Source of the DNA: HNR sp040400085
GTDB lineage: Bacteria > Actinomycetota > Actinomycetes > Actinomycetales > Microbacteriaceae
NCBI GenBank assembly: GCA_040400085.1
Contig: JBBAQX010000016.1
Location: forward strand, 15,488-79,487
Reading direction: 5' to 3'
DNA length: 64,000 nucleotides
The notes beneath the pieces are model-generated. The model was not told the DNA's origin. It saw only the letters and a program-made list of their open reading frames with translations, and did no database searches. A program made the translations under genes and the position numbers. This document shows positions 18,449-28,056 of this stretch, piece by piece (position 1 is the stretch's first letter; each line of letters opens with the position of its first letter).

Positions 18449-19453
18449 ATGGTTAACCAGAAGAAGATTGCAGTAGTTGCGGCCGGGGTCGGGATTCTCG
18501 CGCTCGCTGGGGTTGGTATTTTCGCGGCAGTCAGCGCCAGCTCCGGTGCATCCGGAGTATCCGAGACTGACCCGCGATCCTCCGCCTCAGCTTCCAACCC
18601 AGGCTACGATCTCGGCCCGAATCAGGAGCGAGTGCGGATCGAACAGATCCCCGCCGCAGTGGAACAGCTACAGGCGAGCGGGTTCACGCCCATCACCCCA
18701 GGCACGCTGACGGTCGCGGTCAACCCGTTCTCTCCCCCGCTGGCATTCCTCGCGACCGATGACATAACTCCGGTGGGCAGCGAGACCGATGTCGCCCAGC
18801 TAATAGCCGATGGTCTCGGGCTCGACCTGAAACTTGTTGCCGTGAACTGGGCAGATTGGCCGCTCGGCCTCCAGTCGGGCAAATATGACCTGGTAACCTC
18901 CAACGTTGGCGTTACTGAAGAACGCAAAGAGCTCTTCGACTTCGCCAGCTATCGGCGTGGGTTGCACGCGTTTTCCGTGTCGCAGGATTCTCAGATTTCG
19001 AGTATCGCAGAACCGAAAGATATTGCCGGGCTGTCGATAGTTGTCGGATCTGGCACCAACCAGGAAAAGATCCTGCAGGCGTGGGATGAGAAGAACGTGG
19101 CCGCTGGCCTCGAACCGGTAAACCTGGTGTACTTCGATGACGAAGCCGCGGGCATCCTTGCGCTCGAATCGGGGCGCGTGGATGCCATCCTCGGCCCGAA
19201 TCCTCAGGCCGTCTACCGCGAAGAAACGAGCGACAGCACAAAGATTGCCGGAACGGTCTCAGCAGGTTGGCCGGCGATCTCCGACGTGGCTGCGGGAACG
19301 GCGAAGGGGAACGGCCTCGGTGGCCCGGTGCATACCGTACTCGAAACGGTCATCACGGACGGAACGCTCGCAAAGGCCCTCGACCGCTGGGGCCTCGCGT
19401 CGGAGATCTTGCCGAAGTCCGAGCTGAATCCGGCGGGGTTGCCGAAGCCTTGA
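18449..19453 (+). CDS. Amino-acid ABC transporter substrate-binding protein 2
   Basis: 334 residues, paralogue of the previous gene; blocks such as WADWPLG(I/L)QSGKYDL, VTEERK(D/E)LFDFA and VGSGTNQEKIL are shared almost unchanged. It also starts with a hydrophobic helix (IAVVAAGVGILALAGVGIFA) and has no lipobox Cys, followed by a Ser/Ala-rich linker. The pair probably arose by tandem duplication and offers two ligand specificities or affinities to the same transporter. Last gene of the operon; no strong terminator seen. Confidence 0.9.
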   Translation: MVNQKKIAVVAAGVGILALAGVGIFAAVSASSGASGVSETDPRSSASASNPGYDLGPNQERVRIEQIPAAVEQLQASGFTPITPGTLTVAVNPFSPPLAFLATDDITPVGSETDVAQLIADGLGLDLKLVAVNWADWPLGLQSGKYDLVTSNVGVTEERKELFDFASYRRGLHAFSVSQDSQISSIAEPKDIAGLSIVVGSGTNQEKILQAWDEKNVAAGLEPVNLVYFDDEAAGILALESGRVDAILGPNPQAVYREETSDSTKIAGTVSAGWPAISDVAAGTAKGNGLGGPVHTVLETVITDGTLAKALDRWGLASEILPKSELNPAGLPKP

Positions 19454-19692
19454 CCATCAATTTCAAGCAGGAAACCTAGGTTTGTTTTTGCGCATTCGCA
19501 CACATGATGAGGATTCCCTCGAATCAAAGTAAGTATGCAAAGAACATGCTCCCTATCCCAAAGACTGGGAAACTCACGGAACGCTCAGGCAGAGAAAATC
19601 AAAGGCAAGCATAGTAATGATCTCAGTCAGATAGGGTAAATCATCAAGGTAGCTGACTCAGACGAGCACCGCGCTCACCAGCTATGCCGCGA

Positions 19693-20607
19693 TCAGAACG
19701 TTCGCGTGCTGGTCCTCCACTCGTCCTGGCTCGGGAGATCGAAATGAAACGGCGAGACGAAGAGACCAGTGTATTCGCCATCAATCGGGTATTCTCCGCC
19801 GAGAGAAAGATTTCCTTCTGCGCTGAGGTAAACCTCAACCTCTGTTGCTGTCTCAGCATAGAAATTGGCCGCGAGACGTTGTCGGTTTTTATTTACTTCT
19901 TCGGGGAGGCTATCAACGTCGAGGTCGGAAAAAGGTTCGCTACCGAAACCCGTTGTCTCTCCGCACGCACTATTGACGCCAACAAACCAGAACTGCGTTC
20001 GAGCTGCATTGGAACCCACCAAATCCGCTGTCTCGATAAACTGTCCAAGGCTGGAGACAGTGCTAGCAGGCATATACGTGACTCCTCGTTTGTTGAGGTC
20101 TATGTCGTGATCTGATTGTCCCTGGTATGTCTCGGATGCTGCCAAGGGAACACTTTGTAGGCGCGCCCGGGAACCCAGGGGCGTTCGAAACGACGGAGCA
20201 AAGTCTGGGCTGCAGGAAAGCACAGAATAAAGTAGAACTCGTTGTGCTTCGTTGGTGACGGTCATGACGTAGTAATCTCGACGAATGTAAATGTTCTCTA
20301 TCAGTCCGGGCGTTTGCTTGAGATCCTTTACTATTGTCGGCTGCCCAAGGATGTCGTCAACATAAGCAGAATTGTTGCCAGCATGAATTGTTTCCAGGAG
20401 ATCGTATTCGACTTGACGCCACATGATCTGGTTGTAGGCGGCCGGAAACCATAAGATCATTGCGCTAAGGCCGGCGACCAGACCTGTAATCCAGATGATT
20501 CCCTTAGCAGCCTTCGCGACAGACGGCCAAATCTTTTTTCGCGCGAATTGAGACATAATGCGCATCCTGCGCTGAACCGGTGTCAATGGTCGTCCCTTCA
20601 TCCTCAC
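19693..20607 (-). CDS. Membrane-anchored protein of unknown function
   Basis: 304 residues. A basic N-terminus (VQRRMRIMSQFARKKIW) is followed by one hydrophobic segment (about residues 35-57), then a soluble domain that would be outside. Recognisable stretches are VDDILGQPTIVKDL, RDYYVMTVTNEAQRVLLYSV and SCSPDFAPSF; this pattern reminds me of proteins named ETEC_3214-domain proteins, but I cannot confirm that. Two Cys residues might form a disulfide. No function is proposed. Region 19454-19692 before it holds nothing I recognise. Confidence 0.7.
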   Translation of the reverse strand: MRMKGRPLTPVQRRMRIMSQFARKKIWPSVAKAAKGIIWITGLVAGLSAMILWFPAAYNQIMWRQVEYDLLETIHAGNNSAYVDDILGQPTIVKDLKQTPGLIENIYIRRDYYVMTVTNEAQRVLLYSVLSCSPDFAPSFRTPLGSRARLQSVPLAASETYQGQSDHDIDLNKRGVTYMPASTVSSLGQFIETADLVGSNAARTQFWFVGVNSACGETTGFGSEPFSDLDVDSLPEEVNKNRQRLAANFYAETATEVEVYLSAEGNLSLGGEYPIDGEYTGLFVSPFHFDLPSQDEWRTSTRTF

Positions 20608-20658
20608 GGCAGTTCGTTATTCGCTGAATACAGCTACGAGCGGTGGAGTTAATCCGTG

Positions 20659-21312
20659 TCAGGCTATCAGCTCAATAGCGGAGGCATCCCCTGTTATGTC
20701 ATATGTGAACGCCAAGATGTGAATGACAACACCGTTGTCCCCGACAATGTCGCTCTCGCGTTCGAGGGCCCGGGTGAAACCAATCTTTTCGTAAAGCCTA
20801 TGCGCCCCCGTCATAAGCACGCCGCTATTAAGAACGACGCGTTCGTTGCCTCGCTCTTCAGCGAGGGCAATGACGAAACGGGTCAGCAGCTCGCCGAGGC
20901 CGCGGCCGCGCGCATCGGGTGATACCGCGAGAAGACGAAAGTCGAGCTCCCCGGGTCGTCCCAGATCCGAGATGTTTGCGCCGGGGTGCGGGGTGGTGAC
21001 GCTCGCCACGATTTCGCCCTGAGCGCCGTCCTCGGTGCCATCTTTCCCCGGAACGCAATTGCGTGCGACCCAGACCATGCTCGTTGCGGCGCGACCCGCG
21101 ACATTACGGATAGTACCCCTGTAGCTGTCCGACAGGGTGTAGTCGTTGGCATATGCGGCCTCGCAAAATTCGCCGAGTTCATCGTATTCCGCGGGAGAAG
21201 CAAGCCGAATAATCACCCGGCCACCACCACGGGTGGCATAAACGATGCCTGTTGCGGCACGTGATTCGATAGTGGATGCCGCAAGCACGCTGGAATTATG
21301 AGGATCGTTCAT
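20659..21312 (-). CDS. GNAT family N-acetyltransferase
   Basis: 217 residues with one GNAT domain. VIIRLASPAEYDELGEFCEA is the N-terminal strand/helix, LDFRLLAVSPDARGRGLGEL contains the acetyl-CoA binding R-G-R-G-L-G loop, and VVLNSGVLMTGAHRLYEKIG the C-terminal NxxA-like helix and strand. Substrate unknown. It lies 41 bases upstream of the DUF222/HNH gene's stop side and on the same strand. Confidence 0.88.
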   Translation of the reverse strand: MNDPHNSSVLAASTIESRAATGIVYATRGGGRVIIRLASPAEYDELGEFCEAAYANDYTLSDSYRGTIRNVAGRAATSMVWVARNCVPGKDGTEDGAQGEIVASVTTPHPGANISDLGRPGELDFRLLAVSPDARGRGLGELLTRFVIALAEERGNERVVLNSGVLMTGAHRLYEKIGFTRALERESDIVGDNGVVIHILAFTYDITGDASAIELIA

Positions 21313-21352
21313 CCCCCAATATTAGGCGACTGGCCAGGAACGTTTCGCTGAT

Positions 21353-22888
21353 TTATAGCCGCCGCGGATTTCTCCCGGGTCTCCACTGTTGGTCATGATC
21401 TAGCCAAAGCGGTGCTTTAATCTCGGGGATTCCCCGATTCATGCGGATGCTCCACCCGCCCGTGTCGATCGTTCGATGATGGAACCAGCACAGGGCCACG
21501 CCGTTGTCGGTGTGTGTCGGTCCGCCGCGGGAGGCCTCCCGAACGTGGTGAATCTCGCACCAGCCCGCCGGGACCATGCACCCCGGGATCACGCATCCTC
21601 CATCGCGCAGGCTGATCGCCCGGCGCTGGTGGGCGTTGAATAGTCGCTGCGGGGTTCCCAGCTGAGTAATACGACCCTGGGAGTCAAGGAACACCCGCTG
21701 GATGCCCTCTGCACACGCGAGATGCTCCGCGACCCTCAGGCTAACGGGCGCATTGATGCCGTCGATCCAGGCCAGCCCGCCGACTCCAGCACCAGCCTCC
21801 ATGAACCGCATAAGATCCGCTGCCGCCACGCTCACCAGCACGCCCGGCTTCATCCCGCCAATAGTGGGGGCATCAGCGGCCGCGGCCGCCGCGTTCAACA
21901 TTGAGGTGAGTAGATCGTGACGCTTCTGTGGAGCGCTGCGCGGGTCGGCATGTTTTGTGTTGCTCGCTGAGTCCCAATGCGCCTCAAACAACCGCTGCAA
22001 TTGCGCCGCCGTTTCGGGCAGAAGCTTTCCGCTGAGAGACACCAAGCCTTCGTGCACCCGCCCCAGATTCACCGAACGCTGCCGGTGCGGCTCGCCCCCA
22101 TCATCCGGCGCCGCGCCGTCCTGATCCACCACGCCGCGATGCGCTGCAACGTGAACCTTCAACAGCTCCGCGTGCATCCCCGGCTCGCCCGCAATCTCTA
22201 CGAGCGACGCTTCCGCCCACGATAACGCCTCGGCCGGTATCCGCCCGACGCACGACGCCAGACCCGACACAATCGCCTGCGCCATGTCCAGCGGTATGCG
22301 CCCCGCAAACACCGCTTCGGCTACCACCGAAAAATGCGCCTCAACTTCCCCACCCGTAGCGGTCGCCGCTGGCAAAAGCTCCTCGGTCAAGCGCAGCCCC
22401 CGCGCGAGGGCGGCACCGGAGCGCCCCGTCACCACCTGTAAAAATTCAGCCGCGCTGCGGCAGCCATGCGCACCGGCAAAACCGTCGGTGCCCGCCGAGC
22501 GAGGTGAGCGCACCCGCACCTGAGCATGCGCCACCGCGGTGACGGCCTCGACCGCGCGATTCAGCGTCTCCAAGGACCGGGTCACAGACACCAAATCAAC
22601 ATCAGGTACCGCCGCCACCGCCCGAACGTCGAGCGTTTCCCGCATCAACCCTGCCAGCGAATCTATGGTCGCGCTGAGCGGATCCTTCGATGACGGATGC
22701 TCACCCTCCTCCCCGGAGAGCGTCGCCACTAAATCCTCCCGCAGCTGGTCCAGCGTGCGGGCAGCCATGCCCGAGGCATCCCCCACCGGGCCGCCCCGCC
22801 CGGAATTACCACCCGCCGAGACCCCGGGCACGCACCACTCCGATGCCGGGGTCGGAACTCCCGAGGTAAAGGTGACTACTCTGTTCAT
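21353..22888 (-). CDS. DUF222 / HNH endonuclease signature protein
   Basis: 511 residues. The central part is the DUF222 domain, which in actinobacteria precedes an HNH nuclease motif; the C-terminus shows the HNH motif with its metal and zinc ligands: DGGCVIPGCMVPAGWCEIHH, then GGPTHTDNGVALCWFHH. Many Actinobacteria, especially Microbacteriaceae and mycobacteria, carry numerous such genes; some are thought to be linked to mobile 13E12-type repeats. The protein is full length and shows no disruption. Confidence 0.9.
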   Translation of the reverse strand: MNRVVTFTSGVPTPASEWCVPGVSAGGNSGRGGPVGDASGMAARTLDQLREDLVATLSGEEGEHPSSKDPLSATIDSLAGLMRETLDVRAVAAVPDVDLVSVTRSLETLNRAVEAVTAVAHAQVRVRSPRSAGTDGFAGAHGCRSAAEFLQVVTGRSGAALARGLRLTEELLPAATATGGEVEAHFSVVAEAVFAGRIPLDMAQAIVSGLASCVGRIPAEALSWAEASLVEIAGEPGMHAELLKVHVAAHRGVVDQDGAAPDDGGEPHRQRSVNLGRVHEGLVSLSGKLLPETAAQLQRLFEAHWDSASNTKHADPRSAPQKRHDLLTSMLNAAAAAADAPTIGGMKPGVLVSVAAADLMRFMEAGAGVGGLAWIDGINAPVSLRVAEHLACAEGIQRVFLDSQGRITQLGTPQRLFNAHQRRAISLRDGGCVIPGCMVPAGWCEIHHVREASRGGPTHTDNGVALCWFHHRTIDTGGWSIRMNRGIPEIKAPLWLDHDQQWRPGRNPRRL

Positions 22889-23091
22889 GACACCATTATC
22901 AAACCAACCACCGACATTCGTGATCTACTCTGCCCAACCCACAATCGCCGGGGTCATTTCAACGTTAATTTAGACCGAACCTTGGGAGGCGGCGAACCCA
23001 ACTGATTCACGAAAGCAATCTCGCCGTGCCCCGGGTGAAAGGGCTCTGCCAAAATCGCATAGCGAAGACCCTCCAGTGATACTCTGAACGA

Positions 23092-23943
23092 ATGCCAGAA
23101 CAGGTGCCAGAACCGACAGAACCGACACAACCAACAGAACCAACAGCACCAACAGAACCAGCCGCCCCCGACTTTGTGATCGCCTTCGCCCGCGGGGTCG
23201 TACCAACCAAGTGGTTCCGCGTCTGGGAGGAACGCTACCCCGAGGTACGCCTTGGCTCGTTCCGCACGGATAGCGCAGATCAGCTCCGAGCCCTACGCGC
23301 CGACCTGGCCGACATGAGTATTGTGCGCAACCCGGCGGATACCACCGGCCTGCGGCTGATTCCCTTATACCGCGAGATCGCCGTCGTTGTTGCGCCGAAG
23401 GATCACGAGATTGGGATGCTCGAAGAAGTTACGCTGGACGATCTGCGGGGCATCCCCCTACTCGAGAATCCGGATGCGCTGCCCGATTGGCCCGCGGCAA
23501 CCGTACCGACCTACCAACCCGAACCCGGCACCGCCGAGTCTGGCACCACCGAGACGTACCAGACGATCGAGGACACCATCGAGCTGGTCGCTGCCGGCAT
23601 CGGACTAGTGGTGGTACCGCAGTCAATCGCCCGGCTACACGCTCGGAAAGACCTGATCTATCGTCCACTCGTTGGCGTCTCGGATACTGAGGTCGGGCTG
23701 GCCTGGCTCCAGGACAACGAAGTGCCTGAGGTCGAGGACTTTATCGGCGTCGTGCGCGGACGCACGGCACGGAGCTCGCGCGGGTCAGCCGCAGAAGAAG
23801 CACCAGCGCCGAAACCGCAGAAGAAGAAGACTCCCCCGCCCGTGAAGAAGAAGACTCCCCCGCCCGTGAAGAAGAAGCCCGGCCCGCGCCCGTTCGGCAC
23901 CAGTCGTCGCCCGGGAGGTGCCAAGGGGCGCAAAAAGCGCTAG
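23092..23943 (+). CDS. LysR-type effector-binding domain protein without helix-turn-helix
   Basis: 283 residues. The core (about residues 25-220) reads like a LysR substrate-binding domain: VWEERYPEVRLGSF, DMSIVR, LYREIAVVVAPKDHE, TLDDLRGIPLL, ELVAAGIGLVVVPQS. There is no N-terminal DNA-binding domain; instead the protein begins with a Pro/Thr/Glu repeat (PTEPTQPTEP-like) and ends with a Lys/Pro-rich tail in which KKKTPPPV occurs twice (a 27-bp tandem DNA repeat near 23824-23877). It may bind a ligand or nucleic acid through its basic tail. Convergent with the response-regulator gene, 21 bases apart. Confidence 0.75.
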   Translation: MPEQVPEPTEPTQPTEPTAPTEPAAPDFVIAFARGVVPTKWFRVWEERYPEVRLGSFRTDSADQLRALRADLADMSIVRNPADTTGLRLIPLYREIAVVVAPKDHEIGMLEEVTLDDLRGIPLLENPDALPDWPAATVPTYQPEPGTAESGTTETYQTIEDTIELVAAGIGLVVVPQSIARLHARKDLIYRPLVGVSDTEVGLAWLQDNEVPEVEDFIGVVRGRTARSSRGSAAEEAPAPKPQKKKTPPPVKKKTPPPVKKKPGPRPFGTSRRPGGAKGRKKR

Positions 23944-23964
23944 CGACCCTAGGGCACCAGCCAG

Positions 23965-24633
23965 CTATACCAATTTCAACTCGTGCGCCAAGATCACGGC
24001 GTGCACACGGTCGCGCAGCTCCAGCTTGAGCAGCACACGGCCAACATGCGTCTTCACGGTAGATTCCGAGAGAAATAGTTCCTGGGCAATCTCTCCGTTA
24101 TTGAGTCCCCGTGCCATCGCAACGAAGACCTCGAGTTCGCGTTCCGTCAGAGCCTCGACCCGCGCATCGCTCGCAGCTACCGCCGCATCATCGGCGGCTG
24201 GCAGCTGATCCCCGAAAAGCTCGATCATCCGCTTCGTGATCCTCGGAGCGACCGCGGCATCCCCCGCGTGCACCGCCCGGATCGCGCCCAAGAGATCGGT
24301 CGGTTTCGCGTCCTTCAACAGAAAACCGCTCGCGCCCGCGCGAAGCCCCGCAAATGCGTACTCATCGAGATCAAACGTGGTGAGGATGATGATTCGACTG
24401 GCCGGATGCTCAAGAACGAGTCGACGGGTTGCCTCAATTCCGTCCATCTGCGGCATGCGAACGTCCATGAGCACCACATCGGGCGCAAGCCTTACGACGG
24501 CCTCGATCGCCTGGATGCCCGTCCCGGCCTCCCCCACAATCTCCATATCGTCTTCGCTATCGATGACGAGCCTGAACCCCGTGCGAATCAACTCTTGATC
24601 ATCGACCAGTAGCACCCTGATTGTTTCTGCCAT
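23965..24633 (-). CDS. NarL/LuxR-type response regulator
   Basis: 222 residues. Receiver domain with the acidic pair DD at 11-12, phospho-acceptor Asp57 (VVLMDVRMPQMDG) and the conserved Lys in LKDAKPTDLL; C-terminal LuxR helix-turn-helix with LTERELEVFVAMARGLNNGE and SESTVKTHVGRVL. Its start overlaps the kinase stop (TAATG), so the two are translationally coupled. It probably controls the ABC exporter encoded upstream in the same transcript. Confidence 0.95.
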   Translation of the reverse strand: MAETIRVLLVDDQELIRTGFRLVIDSEDDMEIVGEAGTGIQAIEAVVRLAPDVVLMDVRMPQMDGIEATRRLVLEHPASRIIILTTFDLDEYAFAGLRAGASGFLLKDAKPTDLLGAIRAVHAGDAAVAPRITKRMIELFGDQLPAADDAAVAASDARVEALTERELEVFVAMARGLNNGEIAQELFLSESTVKTHVGRVLLKLELRDRVHAVILAHELKLV

Positions 24634-26006
24634 TACTCTGACCCTTTCACTATCGACCCGGCATCGGGGGCACTAGAACCGACCGGAATTGTCGCATCCA
24701 CTCGCCACCCCCTGCCGTGTGGGGAGGCGATAACCTGCCCCCCAAAAATTCCGACTCGCTGACGGATGCCAGCCAGCCCTCTCCCGCTCCCAAGGTCGCC
24801 TGCGACGGGGGTTCCGGAACCATCATCCGTGACGATGACGCGAGTTTCCGTACGATTAAACTCGACCGAGACGTCGACGCCCGCCCCGATGCCAGCGTAG
24901 CGCAAACTATTTGTGAGCGATTCTTGAATAACACGGTAGACGGCGAGCTGCTGACCAAGGTCCGCCGCGGGTACTCCGCTCACCCGGTAGCGAACCGCTA
25001 ACCCGGCTGACCTGAAGGTCTCCATCATCGGCACAATGTTTTCGGCCCCCGGCTGAGGAACCCGCTCCAACGACTCGTCCGATTCCTCCTGCCCCGCGGA
25101 AAGAACCCCGAGCAGGCGCCGCATTTCCGTGAGCGCGCTCCGCCCTGTCTCTGCGCTGGCGAGCATCGCCTTCTGCGCTGCCTCCGAGTTCCGGGTCGCC
25201 GCTGCTGCCGCTCCGTCAGCCAGGGCGATCATCACCGACAGCGAGTGAGCAACAATATCGTGCATCTCCCGTGCGATGCGCGCACGCTCTTCGCTCGCGG
25301 CGAGGAGGGCCTGCTGGTCGCGTTCGCGAGCGAGTTGGGCTGCCCTATCAATGATCGCGGATAGGTAACGCCGACGGTTACCAATATTGATGCCAATGAG
25401 AAGAACGATCACGAGAATAGGCGCGACGCTCGCGGTGCTCCTCAGCGCGGACAGCAGATCGTCCAGACGCAACAATGACCCTAAAAATGCCGAGGCGACA
25501 AGGGCACCATAACCGATCCAGGCAACTCTCGTCATCCGATACAGGGGAAGCGTATACAGGAGAATCATGACAGCAAAAAGATCAACCCCGCCGTAGGAGG
25601 TATTTATCGTGAACATCGCGACGCAGGCCACGGTAATCCCCCACTGGGGAAAGCGACGGCGGAAGATAATCGTGATCGTCAATGCGGCGATAACAAGACT
25701 GTGCCAGGCGAAAAAGATAGGGGAGGAAAGCCCAGTCGGCGGCGGGGCCTCGCCGCCGACTTCAGCTGTCATTACCTCACCGTCAGGGGTAGAAGTCGAT
25801 ACTTCCGGAAGCTGATTAAACCCAGCAAAAATATCAACCAAAATAAGTATCAGACTCGGGAGAAGATACGCCCCCGCCAGGATGCAGTCAACAAGAAACG
25901 GATGCCTACCCCAGAATCGCCGAAAAACCCCGGGAGGCCGGGGCAAACGAAGGTCCGCGGCCACACCGGCGTGGATGTGTGAAGCCGCGGACCCTGGTTT
26001 CATCAT
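24633..26006 (-). CDS. Sensor histidine kinase, HisKA_3 type
   Basis: 457 residues. Several membrane helices lie in the first about 200 residues (GCILAGAYLLPSL-like, HSLVIAALTITII, LFAVMILLYTLPL, VAPILVIVLLIGIN), with an extracytoplasmic loop after helix 1. The dimerisation helix contains the phospho-accepting His in ARIAREMHDIVAHSLSVM; the ATPase part includes VTDDGSGTP and GRGLAGIRQRV. This is the LiaS/DesK-like architecture that pairs with NarL-type regulators. Probably senses envelope or antibiotic stress, by analogy with other kinases encoded with ABC exporters. Confidence 0.93.
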   Translation of the reverse strand: MMKPGSAASHIHAGVAADLRLPRPPGVFRRFWGRHPFLVDCILAGAYLLPSLILILVDIFAGFNQLPEVSTSTPDGEVMTAEVGGEAPPPTGLSSPIFFAWHSLVIAALTITIIFRRRFPQWGITVACVAMFTINTSYGGVDLFAVMILLYTLPLYRMTRVAWIGYGALVASAFLGSLLRLDDLLSALRSTASVAPILVIVLLIGINIGNRRRYLSAIIDRAAQLARERDQQALLAASEERARIAREMHDIVAHSLSVMIALADGAAAAATRNSEAAQKAMLASAETGRSALTEMRRLLGVLSAGQEESDESLERVPQPGAENIVPMMETFRSAGLAVRYRVSGVPAADLGQQLAVYRVIQESLTNSLRYAGIGAGVDVSVEFNRTETRVIVTDDGSGTPVAGDLGSGRGLAGIRQRVGIFGGQVIASPHGRGWRVDATIPVGSSAPDAGSIVKGSE

Positions 26007-26009
26007 GGG

Positions 26010-26882
26010 TTATGCATCCCTCCGCTTTGCGAGCACCAGGGCGGGAACAACCGCGATGAGCACCCAGCCGATCAGTATGAGTAGTGACTGCCAGTATTCC
26101 ATGCCAGCGGTTCCACCGCCCGGTACAGGAGGCTGGATGCTATAAATTGCGCTGCCAGCGTTCGCGGGGAGCCAGCCTTGAAGTCCATCCCCCCAGCCAA
26201 ATTGATTCATGATTTGAACCAGAATCGGGAGGACCATGAGGACTCCAACGCTGATCGCTATCCCCCCTGCGGCGCTGCGCACGAGCGCACCAAATCCGAA
26301 CGCCATCACTCCGATAAGCCCGAGATAAAGAGCCCCGCTGAACAACGCCCCGAGAACACCCGGCTCCATCAGTCCGACACCAAACCCGTTTGCCTCGCGA
26401 AGACCGGAAGTGAGGATGAAACCTCCGACAATTGAGATAACGCCGACGATTAAAAGCACACCAAACAAGATGAATATTTTTGCTACGAGCGCCGCTGTTC
26501 GCTTGGGTACGGCGGTGAACGTGGAACGAATCATCCCGGTTGAGTATTCGCCGGAGATCACGAGAACCCCGAGGACTGCTGCGATGAGCCCGGTGAAGGC
26601 AAGCGAGAAAGCAGAGCTCTGCACCGCGAATATTTTGGCCGTCGTTTCGTCAATGGTCCCGCCGAACATTTCTGGGTTCAACGTTGCAGACACGATAGCG
26701 GACAGGCCGATCGACATGACGATCATGATTCCGATCGACCACCAGGTCGATCGCAGAGAGGAAAACTTGATCCACTCGGCTTTAAGATTTCCGCCAAAGC
26801 TGACGTTCTTTACGTGGGCTGAGGGGGTTCGGCCCACTCCCTGGGTAGGCGCGGCGGGCTGTTGGTAAGTTGTGGTACTCAT
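26010..26882 (-). CDS. ABC-2 type transporter permease
   Basis: 290 residues. A soluble N-terminus leads into KAEWIKFSSLRSTWW, a typical start of ABC-2 permeases, and six hydrophobic segments follow, with YSTGMIRSTFTAVPKR as the conserved cytoplasmic loop after helix 2. It overlaps the ATPase gene by four bases and forms with it an exporter of unknown substrate. Confidence 0.9.
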   Translation of the reverse strand: MSTTTYQQPAAPTQGVGRTPSAHVKNVSFGGNLKAEWIKFSSLRSTWWSIGIMIVMSIGLSAIVSATLNPEMFGGTIDETTAKIFAVQSSAFSLAFTGLIAAVLGVLVISGEYSTGMIRSTFTAVPKRTAALVAKIFILFGVLLIVGVISIVGGFILTSGLREANGFGVGLMEPGVLGALFSGALYLGLIGVMAFGFGALVRSAAGGIAISVGVLMVLPILVQIMNQFGWGDGLQGWLPANAGSAIYSIQPPVPGGGTAGMEYWQSLLILIGWVLIAVVPALVLAKRRDA

Positions 26883-27868
26883 CGATTCTCTCCCTGAAAG
26901 GTCTGCGGTGCTTGCTGCTGCGCGGCAGCGGGGTGGATGACCGCGCGCGGATCAAATCCCGCTGCGGCATCCGTCTGGTATTCGACGTCGTTACGCGTGA
27001 GGTTGAGGTACGCTTCCTCAAGCGATCCGGTCACGGTGCGTAGCTCGTGAAGAATAATTCCCGATTGTGCGGCCAACTCACCCACCCGCTCGATCGGCAC
27101 GCCCGTGACGTCGAGAAGCTGCGGTTCGGAGCTCGCAACCGTCATGCCCGATTGGCGCAGGACATCCTGAAAGCGTTCGAAATGCGGGCTGCGGATGCGC
27201 ACGGTTGTTGTCGTGGCGGAACCCACCAGCTCTGCGACGGGTGCATCTGCGATGATGCGGCCGCGTCCCAGCACAATAATATGATCGGCTGTCTGCGCCA
27301 TCTCACTCATGAGGTGACTGGACAGCAACACGGTTTTCCCCTGAGCAGCAAGGCCACGAACAAGCTGTCGCACCCAGAGCACCCCGTCGGGGTCAAGACC
27401 ATTGACCGGCTCGTCAAGAATAAGGGTCTGCGGGTCGCCCAACAGCGCGGCCGCGATCCCAAGGCGCTGGCCCATTCCGAGCGAGAACCCGCCGACACGT
27501 TTGCTAGCGACGGAGGTGAGCCCCGTCATCTCGATAACCTGGTCCACTCTCGACGTGGGGATGCCGTGGGTCGCCGCCATCGCGCGGAGATGGTTGCGGG
27601 CGCTGCGACCGGTGTGCACTGCCTTCGCGTCAAGGAGCGCACCGACCTCGTGGAGTGGCGACCGGTGCTGTGCGTATGGGCGTCCGTTAACCGTGACATG
27701 ACCCTGGGTTGGGCTATCGAGCCCCACGATCATCCGCATGGTCGTAGATTTTCCGGCACCGTTCGGACCGAGGAATCCGGTGACCTTACCTGGCTTGATA
27801 GTAAAAGTCACCCCGTCAACTGCGGTTTTAGAGCCATAGCGCTTGGTGAGAGATTGTGCCTCTATCAT
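26879..27868 (-). CDS. ABC exporter ATP-binding protein (CcmA/BcrA type)
   Basis: 329 residues. Walker A GPNGAGKSTTMRMIVG, signature FSLGMGQRLGIAAALLG, Walker B TLILDEPVNGLDPDG and H-loop VLLSSHLMSEM identify the drug/lantibiotic-export ATPase class. The last about 30 residues are Ala/Gln-rich. First gene of a four-gene unit (ATPase, permease, kinase, regulator), an arrangement known from self-regulated resistance exporters. Confidence 0.93.
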   Translation of the reverse strand: MIEAQSLTKRYGSKTAVDGVTFTIKPGKVTGFLGPNGAGKSTTMRMIVGLDSPTQGHVTVNGRPYAQHRSPLHEVGALLDAKAVHTGRSARNHLRAMAATHGIPTSRVDQVIEMTGLTSVASKRVGGFSLGMGQRLGIAAALLGDPQTLILDEPVNGLDPDGVLWVRQLVRGLAAQGKTVLLSSHLMSEMAQTADHIIVLGRGRIIADAPVAELVGSATTTTVRIRSPHFERFQDVLRQSGMTVASSEPQLLDVTGVPIERVGELAAQSGIILHELRTVTGSLEEAYLNLTRNDVEYQTDAAAGFDPRAVIHPAAAQQQAPQTFQGENR

Positions 27869-28056
27869 GAGCTTCTTCCATTTCGTCTGCTACCTCTGCT
27901 ATCCCTGTCGAATACAGAAATAAGGTACTTCTCAAACGATATGCGTTAGCCCGTGGTCGGCACATCGTCCACACGGCTGATAATTCGCTGAGGGGGTGGC
28001 ACCTGGGTACCACGGGGAATACAGAGAAAAACGATGCTGGACTTTGTGTGACGAGC

